DNA from: Pinus tabuliformis
Lineage: Eukaryota; Streptophyta; Pinopsida; Pinales; Pinaceae
DNA: 64,000 bases
Assembly (NCBI GenBank): GCA_031772625.1
Contig: CM062817.1
Location: 884,840,184-884,904,183 of the forward strand
Direction of reading: 5' to 3'
Below are positions 31,901-43,802 of the stretch, piece after piece. Within the stretch, counting starts at the first letter, position 1, and every line of letters starts with the position of its first letter. The notes under the pieces were generated by a model that was given only the letters and a program-made list of their open reading frames with translations, ran no database searches and was not told the DNA's origin. Made by a program: the position numbers and the translations under genes.

Positions 31901-33865
31901 AATATGATTAACCAACATGCAAGAGAGCCACAAATCCATGTTAACTTAATAATTTATCCTTGTAAATATTTGAAAGTTGTGTGAATTTAGTGTTGGAGTG
32001 ATTGGTAGGTCTTCCCTTGCATTACATTAAAACCTGTGTATATTTTGGTTTCAGAGCCTTACCCACCCTTATTTTCTTAGAAATGTGTGTGTTGGATGTT
32101 AAAGTACTTATCCTCCATTTCTAGTCAGTAGGAAGAGGTTAAGGATTTGGGACTTCAAGCCTTGGGGCTAATCATTACACAAAGAAATGGAGAATCAGGG
32201 AAATCACCCCATCACTGTAATAAGGTTGTGGATATTTTAAGCCTCAAGACCCCAAGTGTTGAGCCCTTACAGCTCAACAAACTGAGCTACAAAAGTGACC
32301 AATCCAAGGGTCCAAGCTCTTAAACTTGTTCTTTGTATGCACCAAGTCTGAGCCTTTATTTGTCATTGTCAAATCCTCCAAAAGGTATTCGAGCTTCCAA
32401 GTGACAATTTCGTCCAATGTGCAAACAGTCTGAGGTTACAAGTTCAAGCCTTAAAACTGAGCTTCAAGTTCTTTGTTCAATCCTCCAATTCTGATCCTTA
32501 TTACTAGTCTAAAATAATATAAAATATTGTCACTATCTGAGGTGTGGAGCCACCACAGATGTATACTTGAGCCTTCCATAGATGTATTACCACCGATCCT
32601 TCACAAATGTATTACCATCAATTTATTTTTCCGACCTTAACACAGATAGCATTGTAATCTAGAAGGATTTTCCTATCCAAGCTTGCACTTCGAGTTACCA
32701 TGGAAAACCATTGGTCCGAGCACCTTACAGTATTATTCTAAACTAGAAGGATGACTTACCAAGCTTGAAACATTGTAACTATGATCTTCTACTGGAATTC
32801 AGGGCTAAGGTAATAATGTTGAGCCCTTACATGATTTGGATCACAGTTGAAAACACCAAATCTGAGCTTTTAGAGGTGACAATCCACCACACAAGTGTAT
32901 ACTGCTGCAATATGATTTCTTTAAATAATTCTCCACCCAACTGTCATAAATCCTAAGTCTGTTACAATCACTATTCTACAATGTAGTCTCTTCATGGATC
33001 TACAATACCACAGAAGTATTCCTCCTCAGCCTCCTTAAAAAGTTTCCTAGACAGTGATACGAGAGTCTTCCTCTACCTCCTTCCTTTTATGTGTTGCTTC
33101 TATTTTTCACTGAATTTGATGGTTGGAATGAGAATTTCGGATTAATATTTATATTGGATTTGACCATTAATGAATAGACATGTCCCTTGACCAAAGAACA
33201 TGAGCCTACACAAGTCGTCTTAGGTCAGCTAGGATAAAATATAATATTTTATCTTAAAAAATCATTTTCTCCCCATCTAAGAAGAGATAGAGGGCGTGTA
33301 ATAGCTCGTTGGAAAGGGGAAATTGTCCTCTACAATTTGGTGAAAGAATTATTATAGTATGATGTCTCAAATGTTAATAGAAATATTTTTCTTTATGACA
33401 GTCTTAAAAATTTGAGCAAGGTGTCATCATCATGAGTCAAGGTATAAAGGTTTAGGGCTTCTTCATCAAGAGAAAGGACATCATATAGCTAGGTAACTAG
33501 GGTTTCATTAGGACAAGGACTTCTTCATTAGGAATCCAAGTGAGACCTTCAACAATCATTCATGCCATGCTGATATTGACATCAATGACAATTATGACCA
33601 ATAGTTTGTCAGTTGAGGCAAATCAGTTTTGGTATTTGTACATATTATGTATGTTGTTATTGTAAATACCACAATGAGTTGTGTTATAAAGCTCTAATAA
33701 GTGGTATGGTTGTCATCTTTTTCATGATGGTTTTTCTTTTTAGTAGGTTGTTTATTGTAAATATTTGAATGAGTTGGGTTATAAATCACCATGGGTTGGT
33801 TTTTGGTGCTTTTTCTTGTTATAGGTGTCATTGAACACCAAGGATGATGTTCCCCTAAGGGGGAG
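28931..33865 (+). mobile_element. Gene-free region, possibly a decayed Ty3-type LTR and leader
   Basis: No coding region is supported. ATGGGGGTA-TGATGTGCC at 29450-29467 looks like a purine tract plus LTR start, and TTTGGTTTCAGAGCCTT at 32044-32060 resembles a decayed initiator-Met primer site, which would bound a ~2.6-kb LTR. The region ends in CTAAGGGGGAG (33855-33865), a polypurine tract before TGTCGG. This reading rests on boundary motifs alone. Confidence 0.35.
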
Positions 33866-34064
33866 TGTCGGTCGGATAAATCGTTCTTGCGGACAATGAG
33901 AATTCTAATTATGCAAATGTGATCTATGCAAAAGAATTCTCAAACACGAGATGATTCTAATGTAATATAAGAACCAATCAAGTGCAAGTCAAGAAAATTG
34001 GGTGAGAGTTCCAAAGATCAAAAAATAAAAACACTCAAAGGCGATTAACACTCATATACATCGG
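33866..34064. repeat. Rearranged C2-type fragment: LTR terminus joined to leader sequence
   Basis: 33866-33896 (TGTCGGTCGGATAAATCG onward) matches the LTR terminus at 40448-40478. 33897-34064 matches 39775-39943 of the C2 leader, including the 9-bp GAGAATTCT/AGAATTCTC stem. The two pieces lie in the opposite order to C2. The fragment ends abruptly at copia RNase H. Confidence 0.7.
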
Positions 34065-34588
34065 GATATGGATTGTGGTACAGACAGGAGGATGAGGTGA
34101 AGTTATGTGGCTTCACGGATGCAAATTGGGTAGGGAGCCCAATGGACAGAAAGAGTACATCTGGAGGGGTCTTCAGTATCGGGTCGATAGCAGTTTCTTG
34201 GTACAGCAGGAAGCAGAGATCCGTGGCACTCAGTTCAGCAGAGGTCGAGTATATGGTAGCAAGTTTGGCTGCATGCAAGGCTATATGGATGAGGAAGATC
34301 CTGGTCAGGTTGTTCGGTTCATACTTGGAGCCTACTGTGATTTACTGTGATAACCAGAGTTGCATTAAAATCTCGTCTAATCTAGTATTTCATGATAGAT
34401 CCAAGCACATTGACATCAGGTACCATCATATCAGATATTGTGTGCAGCGGAGAGTCATGTTACTTTCATACATTCCAACGGAGGATCAGGATGTTGATAT
34501 CTTGACGAAGGCGCTCACTAGGAGCAAATTCGAATACCACCGAGTCAGGATAGGGGTTGCTGATAATCCATATCTTGTTGAGAGGGAG
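34065..34588 (+). CDS. Partial copia RNase H domain (A-type family), frame intact
   Basis: An open frame begins GYGLWYRQEDEVKLCGFTDA and carries the RNase H motifs FTDANWVGSP, SSAEVEYMVASLAACK and VIYCDNQSCIKI. It ends in LTKALTRSKFEYHRVRIGVA, then DNPYLVEREC and a stop followed by GAGAGGGAG and an LTR. It is truncated on its left, so only the last ~170 codons of Pol remain. It is closely related to copia A but has no internal stop, implying a younger copy. Confidence 0.9.
34579..34588 (+). other. Polypurine tract of A-type fragment
   Basis: TGAGAGGGAG directly before the TG of the LTR. Confidence 0.85.
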
Positions 34589-35717
34589 TGTTGAGAATGC
34601 AACAAGATGATGGAGCTTAGTGGAAAGAAGTTGCCTTCACTAAGTGGGTCCATAGGCTATTTTTGGCGCAAAGTCTATTTTTAGACTATGTCTATTTTTA
34701 GACATATGGATCATGGTCTATGAGTTGGATGCTACTTGTGGATGAATGGTCATGTTGGTAAAAATAGATGGACTTCTATTTTTAGACATATGGGCAGTTT
34801 CTATTTTTAGACTACCAAGCTAAAAATAGAACAGTCGACTATTATTAGCTCATAATAATATTTGGACTATAAACATTATCTTATCCTCTTGGAGCACTTC
34901 AGTTTGAGCTACAGATGTGGCACATGCAGCTGTCAGAAGGAAATACGCTTTTCTTGTGGGTCGGTTGAGCTATTGCATGGTGGACTTTAGTTAGAACTCA
35001 AGTGGTTGAGTTTTGGTGGAGTTGATTGTGGAGTTGATGGAGTTGTGTTCAGTTTGACTTGGTTAAACTAGTTGTATTTAGTCTAACTGCAGAATACACT
35101 AGTGAGTGATGTGAATTAATTGCTAATTAATTCACTAATTATTAACTCATAAAGCAACTAAAGAATACATCAGTTAACTCAGTGCATGGACAGTTCAATG
35201 GAGACAGGTGTTAGAGGTTGAGATTGCTATCAGTTGTGACTATAGTTGTGCATGAGATCTTGCACAATCAATGGGATTGAGTAATGCCAATGAGGATTGC
35301 GTGGTTTAGCCAAGGAAATACGAGTTTGCTTCATCCATTCATCATTATTCTCATGCAGGATTGCGCAGTGGAGGCAGGCAGACAGTGGAGGAGATTTGAA
35401 CCTGTGATTGATTCATATCTGAGCTAGTTTGTGTGTAACAGGTGGAGATAGTACTGAGTACTTGTGAGTATTGTACTATGTATTGTTACATGTTCTCAAT
35501 CATTATAATATATAGATAGTGTGGGGTTTTCAGCTGTATGCTTTCCCCGAGTTACGTACTGTGTTAATGTGTGCATGCGATTGATGTTTCATTGTTTTTA
35601 ATGCTGCTAAATTGATGATCAACGTAGAGGAGGTTATGTATTATGCATGTATTCTACAATAGTGTATAATCGAGATAATCTCTGTGAATAAGTGTCACAT
35701 TATTCAAAATTTCTACA
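34589..35717 (+). repeat. 3' LTR of A-type copia fragment
   Basis: 1,129 bp, TGTTGAGAATGC to ATTTCTACA. The first 250 bp contain several CTATTTTTAG/CTAAAAATAG palindromes. An AT-rich TATA region lies near 35505. Confidence 0.88.
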
Positions 35718-35726
35718 AAGGTTTAC

Positions 35727-36770
35727 TTTCAAGATCTTGGAAAGACTCGACTCGAAAAGGGAGTTGTTTTATTTTTTCATGAGGTTGACACAGGAAAAGA
35801 ACTATCCTCAAAACCCTTTTTTCATTTTTCAAAACGAGCTTGACACTAGACAAGGAACTATGCTATAAAATCCTTGATTCATTTTTTAACGAGCTTGACA
35901 CAAGACAAGGAACTATGCTCAAGACTCCTTGTTTCATTTTTTAACGAGCTTGACACAAGACAAAGAACTATGCTCATAAAATCCTTGATTCATTTTTTAA
36001 CAAGCTTGACACAAGACAAGGAACTATGCTCAAGACTCCTTGTTTCATTTTTTAATGAGCTTGACACAAGACAAAGAACTATGCTCATAAAATCCTTGAT
36101 TCATTTTTTAACGAGCTTGACACAAGACAAGGAACTATGCTCAAGACTCCTTGTTTCATTTTTTAACGAGCTTGACACAAGACAAAGAACTATGCTCATG
36201 TCTACTCTCTACAATCTACCTATATAACCTACTTATTCATTTTTTTTTTGAGGTTGACACAGGAAAAGAACTATCCTCATACCTGATTCATTTTTTAATG
36301 AGGTTGACTCAGTAACAAGAACTATCCTCTGACCAATTGATTCATTTTTTAACGAGGTTGACACAGGAAAAGAATTGTCCTCATACCTGATTCATTTTTT
36401 AACGAGGTTGACTCAGTAATAGGAACTATCCTCTGACCAACTGATTCATTTTTTAACAAGTTTGACACAGGAAAAGAAGTATCCTCATACCTAATTCATT
36501 TTTTAACAAGGTTGACTCAGTAACAGGAACTATCCTTTGACCAACTAATTCATTTTTTAATGAGGTTGACACAGGAAAAGAACTGTCCTCATACTCACTA
36601 ATTCATTTTTTAACGAGGTCGACACAGTAAAAGGAACTTTCCTCGAACCAACTGATTCATTTTTTAACGAGGTTGACATAGGAAAAGAACTGTCCTCATA
36701 CTCACTGATTCATTTTTTAACGAGGTCGACACAGTAAAAGGAACTTTCCTCGAAACCCTTGATTATGGCT
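35727..36770 (-). repeat. About 18-unit tandem array of covarying hairpins
   Basis: The unit period is about 52-58 bp. On the + strand each unit reads CATTTTTTAAC, a 4-5-base stem, a 21-22-nt loop near TTGACACARGAMAAGGAACT, then the complementary stem. Left units use GAGC/GCTC (35891-35894 with 35917-35920); right units use GAGG/CCTC, extended to CGAGG/CCTCG at 36614-36618 with 36641-36645. Changes in one arm are matched in the other. Some units have lost the match (AAGC, AAGT). Confidence 0.9.
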
Positions 36771-37440
36771 TCCAACTAGAAGAAAGACATGTCAATGGAC
36801 ACACCTTAATCATGGCTTCCAAGAGGTCTTCATCGGAAGGAAGAATAGTTCTCTGGAAGGAACACATGTCAAGGGACTCAAAAGGGATAAGAACATCGCG
36901 TTCAAGTAATCCCATAGAGTTTTCCATGTTAATTACCGGATCTAAATCAAAGGAAGATGAGCAAATAGTGAGAGGCTCACGTACATCGATAACTAAAAAC
37001 ATGGGACCAATTGCAACATAATAAACCTGTGGCGGGGTAGATACCACTTTAGAGTCAGGAACATTTAGGGGTGTCATATTATTGGTAGTTGAAACAAGAC
37101 TAGGGAACGAAAGCTGGTCTACAGTCACAATATTTCCATTGTGAGGGAAAGACATCACGCAAAAGAGTGTCAATACGACAGCTTTCATTGCATAAACATA
37201 GTCTTGCCCAAGGAGTAAACTGAGGACCTCGAACTACCATAAGATCAATACAGACAGTTTTACCTTCCAAGCTAATAGAAAACTTAGGAAGGATCCCTAA
37301 AGGTTCACTAATGGTTTTGTTAAAAGCTTTCATATTCCATTTAATAGACACAAGCTGAGGGGAACCCAAAGCTTTCCAAGCAGTTGAGGATAAAACACTA
37401 ATAGAAGCACCTTCATCTACCTGTGTGCGGTGTATGTCCC
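36763..37440 (-). pseudogene. C2 aspartic protease-like domain
   Basis: On the - strand RTQVDEGASISVLSSTAWKA is the counterpart of element C's DEGAS protease, followed by EPLGILPKFSISLEGKTVCI and a region equivalent to LLLGRDY broken by frameshift (PWARLCLCNES). Conservation of Glu in DEG between diverged copies supports a family feature. The frame then passes into VMSFPHNGNIVTVDQLSFPS as in element C. Confidence 0.82.
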
Positions 37441-38525
37441 TTCCACCAGCCTTGACAATGATTTGGAAAGGGATGGAAGAAGGAAGACGAGGTTATGTTA
37501 GTCTATTCCAATCAAAGGAAAAGACCTCAGTACTTGGAGGGGGTTCTATAGAAACAGGTGAAATTCCCCCAGCGTAGAAAAATCTGATGTAACAAGAAGA
37601 ACCTGAGTGGTATGAAGTTCAGTCTCTAAAGGGAGAGTGGGATCGACCGAATGTGAAATTGAATCGACCACTTGATCAACTAATGGATCATCAACCTGAG
37701 TGATATGAGTTTCACTCTCCAATGGAAGAGTGGGATCGACTGTACTTGAAATTAGATCAATCACTCTGTCAGTTGACTGTAGGTTGGGAGAAAGTTTACA
37801 GTAACCAGTTGGAAATTATTGTTGTGGAACAGTAAGGTTTTCCAACAATTTTGACGCTTCATCCATGTGAGGGAAAATGTGAGTTTGATGACTCCCTTTC
37901 CATAACTTACAAGGAAACCTAACTTTACCCTTTTTCCAAGGAACCTGACTATCACTGGTTGATGGACCAATGGAAATTTGATGAGATTTTTCTGACCAAA
38001 CTTCCAAGACCTTTGGAATACCAGGACAATTGATAAGGAAGTGGTCACCCTTACAAAGCCTGCAAGGGTATTTTGGTTTACGATGCATGTTGGAGGTTTC
38101 CTCAACACAACTAACACTTACAGCCACGGTTGGTCGGTTGACTTCTTTCTTATCTTGCTTCTTCTTCTTCTTCTTCCCTTTCTTCTTCTTCTTAGCCACC
38201 TGGTTACTAGCATCGAGGCTTATACCAAGCGAAGAGGAAGAAATGGAGGAAGAAATATTAGGTGAAGAAGGTAAAGGGTCAACTGAAGGTTGGTGATGTT
38301 GAGATGGTGAACTCTATTGAGGTGAAGCATTCGGTTGAGGTGGAACAATTGGAGTATTTGGGGCCAACGAAGTTGAAAATAACCATATCAGTAAACCTAT
38401 TGTAAATCCAAGTAATGAAAAAGTAGCCATATAAGGAGGACCAACATTTCCAAATCAAGGAAAAGTACTAGGATTCTCGTTAAGAGGGGTTCCTTGGTTG
38501 GTAAATTCTGGAACAATTGCCATTA
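37441..38525 (-). pseudogene. C2 Gag-like protein
   Basis: The - strand frame starts near 38522 (MAIVPEFTNQGTPLNENP), has a stop, then the hydrophobic segment LLGFTIGLLIWLFSTS. A Pro/Ser/Gln-rich stretch with one stop and a Lys block (MAKKKKKGKKKKKK) follow. Knuckle 1 is CRLCKGDHFLINC (CX2CX3HX4C); knuckle 2 is degenerate, CKLWKGSHQTHIF. A near-repeat of the PTLPLE(S/T)E segment lies before the protease spacer. The order matches element C part for part. Confidence 0.82.
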
Positions 38526-40425
38526 TATTCAACTTCAGTGAATTGTTAATAATTCACAATTCACACCTGTGGTCTCTAAAAGTATAAAAAAAAAAATTAG
38601 CATGCGCTATCAAATCTAGGAGTCAAACCACACACAAATAGTAACTTCCCGTACTAAAAACACTAGTTGGTGATGAAATCCAACTTAGTAGAAATTTAAT
38701 ACAGAAAGGGCGGTTGGAACAGTTACCCCGACAACCTGCTTAATGAAACAGACTGGCACAAGTTTCTTCACAAAACCATCTCGAGTGAAGAGAACCCCCC
38801 AAAGAGTCCAAGTGAGTCTAGTCAACGTCTGCTCCAGGTACAATGGGATCTTCCCTCCACCGTCACCTTAGGAAAGAATCCTATAGATTATGGCCACTAA
38901 GGTTACCAACAGAAACAAATATACCTGGGGGAACAGTCTACGATCTGATACACACGCAAGGGCAGAGTAACAAAGCTCAATCCCCTTGAAGGCTCCTTGA
39001 CATAATCCAAGGTTTACCAACAAGTGACCCCAGGATCCTCGACAATGGTCAATATGAGGTTTACCATTTTTAATATGTGTATATCTGCTACCATTCCCAA
39101 TGAAGAAGGATTGATTACCTCACTAGTTCAGATATGATCTCGTGCTTGACTCCTTTAGGAGGAGCTTCCCAGAGCATACATGCAACAATTGGAATTTTTC
39201 CTACCACAAGATCGACTACTTGTTTGTTTTACTGTCTTGGAGAGTAAACTAAAACCTATTCCAAGACACTAGCCTAGGCTAGGTTGGTGGAAAGAGCCCT
39301 AAAAATGTAAAAATTACTAGATGAATTTTAATTGAGCGTTGTGTTATTTAGGTTGTTATTACTCAAAAGGGTAAATGGATATGAAACCAATGTATGACCC
39401 AACCCAAAATTGAATGCAATCGAATATGATAATGTAATCTTTTCAATTCGATGAATCCTAACTAAAGTAAGGAGAGAGTTTCCATTCACTTCCAACAATG
39501 CAAAAAATCAATCACTAAGAGAAAATATAGCAAATTCTCTAATGCACTAATTTCATCAAGAAAAATTAATGTAAATCAATTCCAAATCAGTTTTTATTTT
39601 ATTTTTGTGTGTTTAAAGAAAGCATAAAAATATGTAAATTCAAATCAAAGAAAACTAATATAAATCTACGATTGCTTTTTCATAATGTAAACTGTGCAAT
39701 TGTAATCTATGCACAATTCACTTGAAAAGTATGCAAATGTTATCTATGCACATTTTTCATTCATGTTCTGAAAATGAGAATTCTAATTATGCAAATGTGA
39801 TCTATGCAAGAGAATTCTCAAACACAAGATGATTCTAATGTAATCTAAGAACCAATCAAGTGCAAGTCAAGAAAATTGGGTGAGAGTTCCAAAGATCAAA
39901 AAATAAAAACATTCAAAGGCGATTAACACTCATATACAAAATTGTGAAAAGACTAAGACAAACCTCCAAGTAATGACCAAAGGAAATCAAATTAAGAATT
40001 TCTCAAAAAAGAGACTCAAAACACCTAGTTAACTTAATGGAGATTGATGAGATGAAGAATTTGCTGAAAGAAACTCATAAACAAGGCTTTGTTGATAGAA
40101 AAATATAGATATGGGTAGATGTTAAGAGTCGTAAATAAAAACTAAACTTAACTGGATGAAAACAATTTAGGTCTTTCAAAATTTTAACAGGGTCTGCAGG
40201 CTTCCAGTAGAACCAGATGTGGTACCGCTCTGTGTACTAAAGGAAAGATGTGGAGAGGTCTGCACTGTCTGTAAAAAGAAAGTGTGGTTCCCTGTAAACT
40301 TCGGAAAAAACAAAAAGAATCTAGATCCTAAAAACTACCCAATCCCACACACATTAAGAAAAAACCAGAAACAGGGATAAGTTTCTCAAGTCAAAGAAAA
40401 AGGAAAAGCAAAAAACCAAATTCAA
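38526..40425 (-). other. C2 leader, non-coding, with constant-loop hairpins
   Basis: No protein is recognised. Three units at 39694-39819 share an 11-nt loop T(A/T/G)ATCTATGCA. The stems are AATTG/CAATT (39698-39718) and AAATG/CATTT (39735-39755), while the third sits inside GAGAATTCT/AGAATTCTC (39776-39819). Confidence 0.65.
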
Positions 40426-40447
40426 GTCCCCAGTGGAGTCGCCAATT
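40426..40447 (-). other. Primer binding site of C2
   Basis: On the - strand AATTGGCGACTCCACTGGGG follows the LTR end CCGACA. It equals the element C site apart from two central bases. Confidence 0.78.
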
Positions 40448-41748
40448 TGTCGGCCAGATAAATCGTTCTTGTGGACAAGACCGATCTCCCTAGTATCAAC
40501 AGATATCTAGCGACAAGCAGGACAAGCAAATCTACCTTTCTCTAAATATTTTGTGATTTATTAATAAAAACCAAGAGGTGTTTTAGACCCTACCTTAAGT
40601 CCAACGCTAGTTTGTGGTAGCCACACTTCGACCATCCAAAAGATTTTCCTTTTGAGAACCTGCAACCACAAACAAGCACACATCAAATAACACCTGCATA
40701 GCTAATATAATAAATCATATTCATCATGGTGATCAAGGAATCCATGAAATAAACCATAAAACACAGCTTATTGAGAAAAATAAACTTGATTGTATTAACT
40801 TTGAAAATAGAAGAACTTTACAACATTTGGTGCCTTGATGTTGTACAAGCTCCTCCCAGGGTCCGAAACAGGAATCTCCTCTCCATATCTTTATTTTACC
40901 AAAAGGCTATGACAACAATTTGTTCATCCAACCAACAATGATGAAGCTTGGTATCTTTCCAATATATCATATCAAAATAAAGCGATATCCAATACTTGGA
41001 TTTTTCGTGGAACATGGATTATCTAAAAGATCAATCCCACTCAATAATATTGCAATATACAAATATGATTATCAACACGAGCATAATTGACTCACCAATT
41101 GTCTTCATAATAATTCATACTTGCTGCTATATTCATTCAGCCACAAAAGTGCTTAGAGAGCAACCGAATCAAGAGATACAACACTAGATGTGCTCTTTCC
41201 ATCCATCACACTGTCAACTAAACCAACATCATAATATACATTGAATCTTAGATTCTAGTATTGTACCCCTGATTATAGATAAGAGAATCACACAAATATA
41301 TCAATATGCAGTTATCCGATATATGAGGCTTATCCATAAATCAACTCAGAGTCTTCATAATGAGGCATATAAATGATAGGGTGTTCATCAGATTCTTACA
41401 AGATGCACATATGAATATTAGAAACTTCTCCATTATTAAGTGCAGGGAATAATGCATCAAGACTAGGACTTTCATTTTTACCTTAAAAAACAACTCCCCC
41501 TTACGTTGATAAACAAGAGAGTCATCAATCATACACCATCAATAGTTGTATCTTTACCATCCAAGCAATATGGTTTATCCATAACTCCCTCTGAAGTCTT
41601 GCTTCAATTGGTCATTTTAGGCTTCATCAACCTGTTCCTAATCTTTACGGTGAGACATTTCCAATTACCAAATGTATGAACTAGCAGTTTCTTCTCACAT
41701 GCTCTACTTGTTCTATGGACAACAATATATGTTAGTAGTTTGATGCCT
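40448..41748 (-). repeat. C2 5' LTR and unresolved flank
   Basis: The LTR terminus adjoining the primer site is clear (TGTCGGCCAGATAAATCG on the + strand). The outer end is not resolved. ACTCCCCCTTACG at about 41493 looks like an inverted purine tract after ...AAAACA and may mark an LTR end. No gene is seen up to 41748, where A-type LTR sequence starts. Confidence 0.5.
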
Positions 41749-42672
41749 AATCAATCACACATAACATAGAAGAAATAACCTAGGGAAAGCCTCAGCGTAA
41801 AACCCCAATCTTTGTATTATCATACAAGTGGAAATATAACCAGTATTACAAAAAGAATCAGCTCAAAAGCTATCCTGCTCTCTCTGCAATACGTCTGTTG
41901 CTCATAGACAGTCAAAGACCTCTATTTAACCTCTAGTTTGCCCTCCAAGCCTCCTATTTCTTTGCAGAATTTTGATTGGGGTCCAATGCAGCCACTTGTG
42001 TGAATTGGCCTCTTCACACACTCACTAACCTCTGATCCAACTACGCAGTCCTGAAGGAGATAAATCCTCATCATGGATGAGCTTCCTTTATAGGAAAAAT
42101 ATTCATCCAACTGATAGTACATTTTCCCTTCTCTGATCTCAACTGAGTCTCTGTCTGAACTGACATGCATGATTTATTCATGAGAGAATCTTTAGTTATC
42201 TGAAGTGCAGCAGTTATATGCAAACATGCATTAACTAACTGATCTTGCTTAATTTAAACAAACTATTTAAATCAATTATAACTGGACTTGACTCAGTTAA
42301 TTGAGCCAACTAATTACTACTCAAATTAGAACTCATCCTTATCTCTTTAACTGAAGGATAAATTCCTCAATTAATGGAGAAACTATTGCATGCCCCACAT
42401 AGACTTCAAGTTTGATTTTCCTTAACTAATTAACTCATGGAGAATTAATTAATTTATTTTCAAACAACTGTTAAGTTCAAATTCAAATTTTACTTCCTAT
42501 TTTTTGGTCCAGGGACTGACTAAAATAGGAATCCATCCTGAATTGCTAAAAATAGAATGCTATTTTTAGCACTTCCATTTTTCATTCCTTGTTGCTCAAT
42601 TGAGCACTAGTACCCAAACTGCTATTTTAGCACTTCTATTTTTAGCAATTTCTTGTTGCCATTTTCAGCACT
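41749..42672 (-). repeat. 3' LTR of the inverted A-type element, truncated
   Basis: Aligns with 43925-44818 as far as AATCAATCACACATAACA. The last ~135 bp of the LTR are missing on the C2 side. Confidence 0.85.
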
Positions 42673-43790
42673 CCCTCTCAATAAGAAAGGCTTCAACTAG
42701 AACCTGATCATGTACCTTTGGAATGTTCTACATGCAACACTTCTACCAAGTGTGGTTGCTCCAGCAACTCTAGAAACAAAAAAAACTCCCAACTGACCTC
42801 TTTGTTGGGCTAGAAACATACTATGATGTTGAAGCTCCATCTGTCACTAACAAGTGCTCCCTCTTTAACCTCTGAGCTGCTACAACACTCTATGTATCTC
42901 GCACCGTTGCACACCTCTCTGTGTCATCCTGCACTGGTGCAACACTCATGTGCCTCTCGCATTGCTGCAACCTGCTAGCTCTACATAGTCCTGGGATTCC
43001 TGTATTGTAGCTCTCTCTGCCACTCCATCCACATCTATCCCTACCAAATCAGTCAGTCCTGCTACTCCTTGTCGGGGCTCTCGTAGCAAAGTTGAATCAA
43101 AGAGGTTGGGTACCTCAAGGATCTTGCCCCGATTCTAGCCTTCTTGGGACGATCACTCCACATCGCCCCACCTCCTACCTGGAGGTATGGCTGCATGTGA
43201 TCCCTCTACCCACCTGGCTCGAAGTTTCCCCCTACTGGAGGTCTCTGCATGAGTAGATGTCTCTACTCAATTTCCTCCCAGCTTCCCTTATTGTAGCTGC
43301 TCCACAACCTCCTGAAGCTGCTTCACCAATCATGGCTCCTCCACAATCGTCTGAGACTTCTTCTGGCGCTGCATGTTGAGAGGTAATTTACTCTCCCTCT
43401 CAACCACCAAGTATCTAACCTTTGCCTTTCTCCTCAAGGCTTTGCATGCATCTTGTACCTCAAGTGCATACAGGTTCTTGGCTAGCACACCAATCTATTT
43501 CATCTGCCCCGCCGTCACGAAATTTTCGAGAAAAATATTGATTTTAAATCAGCGATATCTCCCTCATCCGAACTCCGATTCAGCTAATTTTTTTTTTCAA
43601 TTTGGGTCTTTTTCCACAAGGAATCCAAATCTATTATTTTTTTATGAAAATTTTGTATAGAAATTGTCAGATCTACTCTACAAGCTCTCGGCCTAAAACT
43701 CAAAACTTTAAAATTTCCTCTAGTGTATTGTTCTCTGCTTTGATCACCTTTGCCCTGATACCATGTAGAATTTTTTCTACAAATCAGCTA
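42673..43790 (-). pseudogene. Interior of the deleted A-type element, gag-like remnants
   Basis: A GAGAGGGAG tract (about 42673-42682 on the - strand) precedes the 3' LTR. The interior is more GC-rich than its surroundings, and short - strand stretches such as SQTIVEEPWLVKQLQEVVEQ could be gag-linker remnants, but stops are frequent and I cannot identify the product. A second GATACCATGTAGAA at about 43758 repeats the LTR/primer-site junction. Confidence 0.45.
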
Positions 43791-43802
43791 GCTCTGATAC
43801 CA
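43791..43802 (-). other. Primer binding site of the inverted A-type element
   Basis: AGCTCTGATACCA on the + strand, the complement of TGGTATCAGAGCT, adjoins the LTR end. Confidence 0.85.

Larger units (their letters stand above)
35725..41748 (-). mobile_element. Element C2: relative of element C, inverted and 3'-truncated
   Basis: On the - strand the order is LTR (from 40448 upward), primer site 40426-40447, leader, Gag frame, DEGAS protease and hairpin array. The 3' LTR is absent because A-type copia sequence begins at 35717. Coding frames carry several stops and shifts, so C2 is older than C, but the architecture is the same. Confidence 0.82.

Noticed and set aside
32240-32300. Possible tRNA-like segment with GAGCTCAACAAACTGAGCTAC
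   Set aside because: No cloverleaf with acceptor and T arms could be formed by eye.
35874-36227. 117-codon frame of repeated HFLTSLTQDKELCSRLL units, resembling a repeat protein
   Set aside because: It arises because the hairpin unit pair is 111 bp, a multiple of three. Frame is lost in the right half of the array, and the signal is RNA/DNA structure, not protein.
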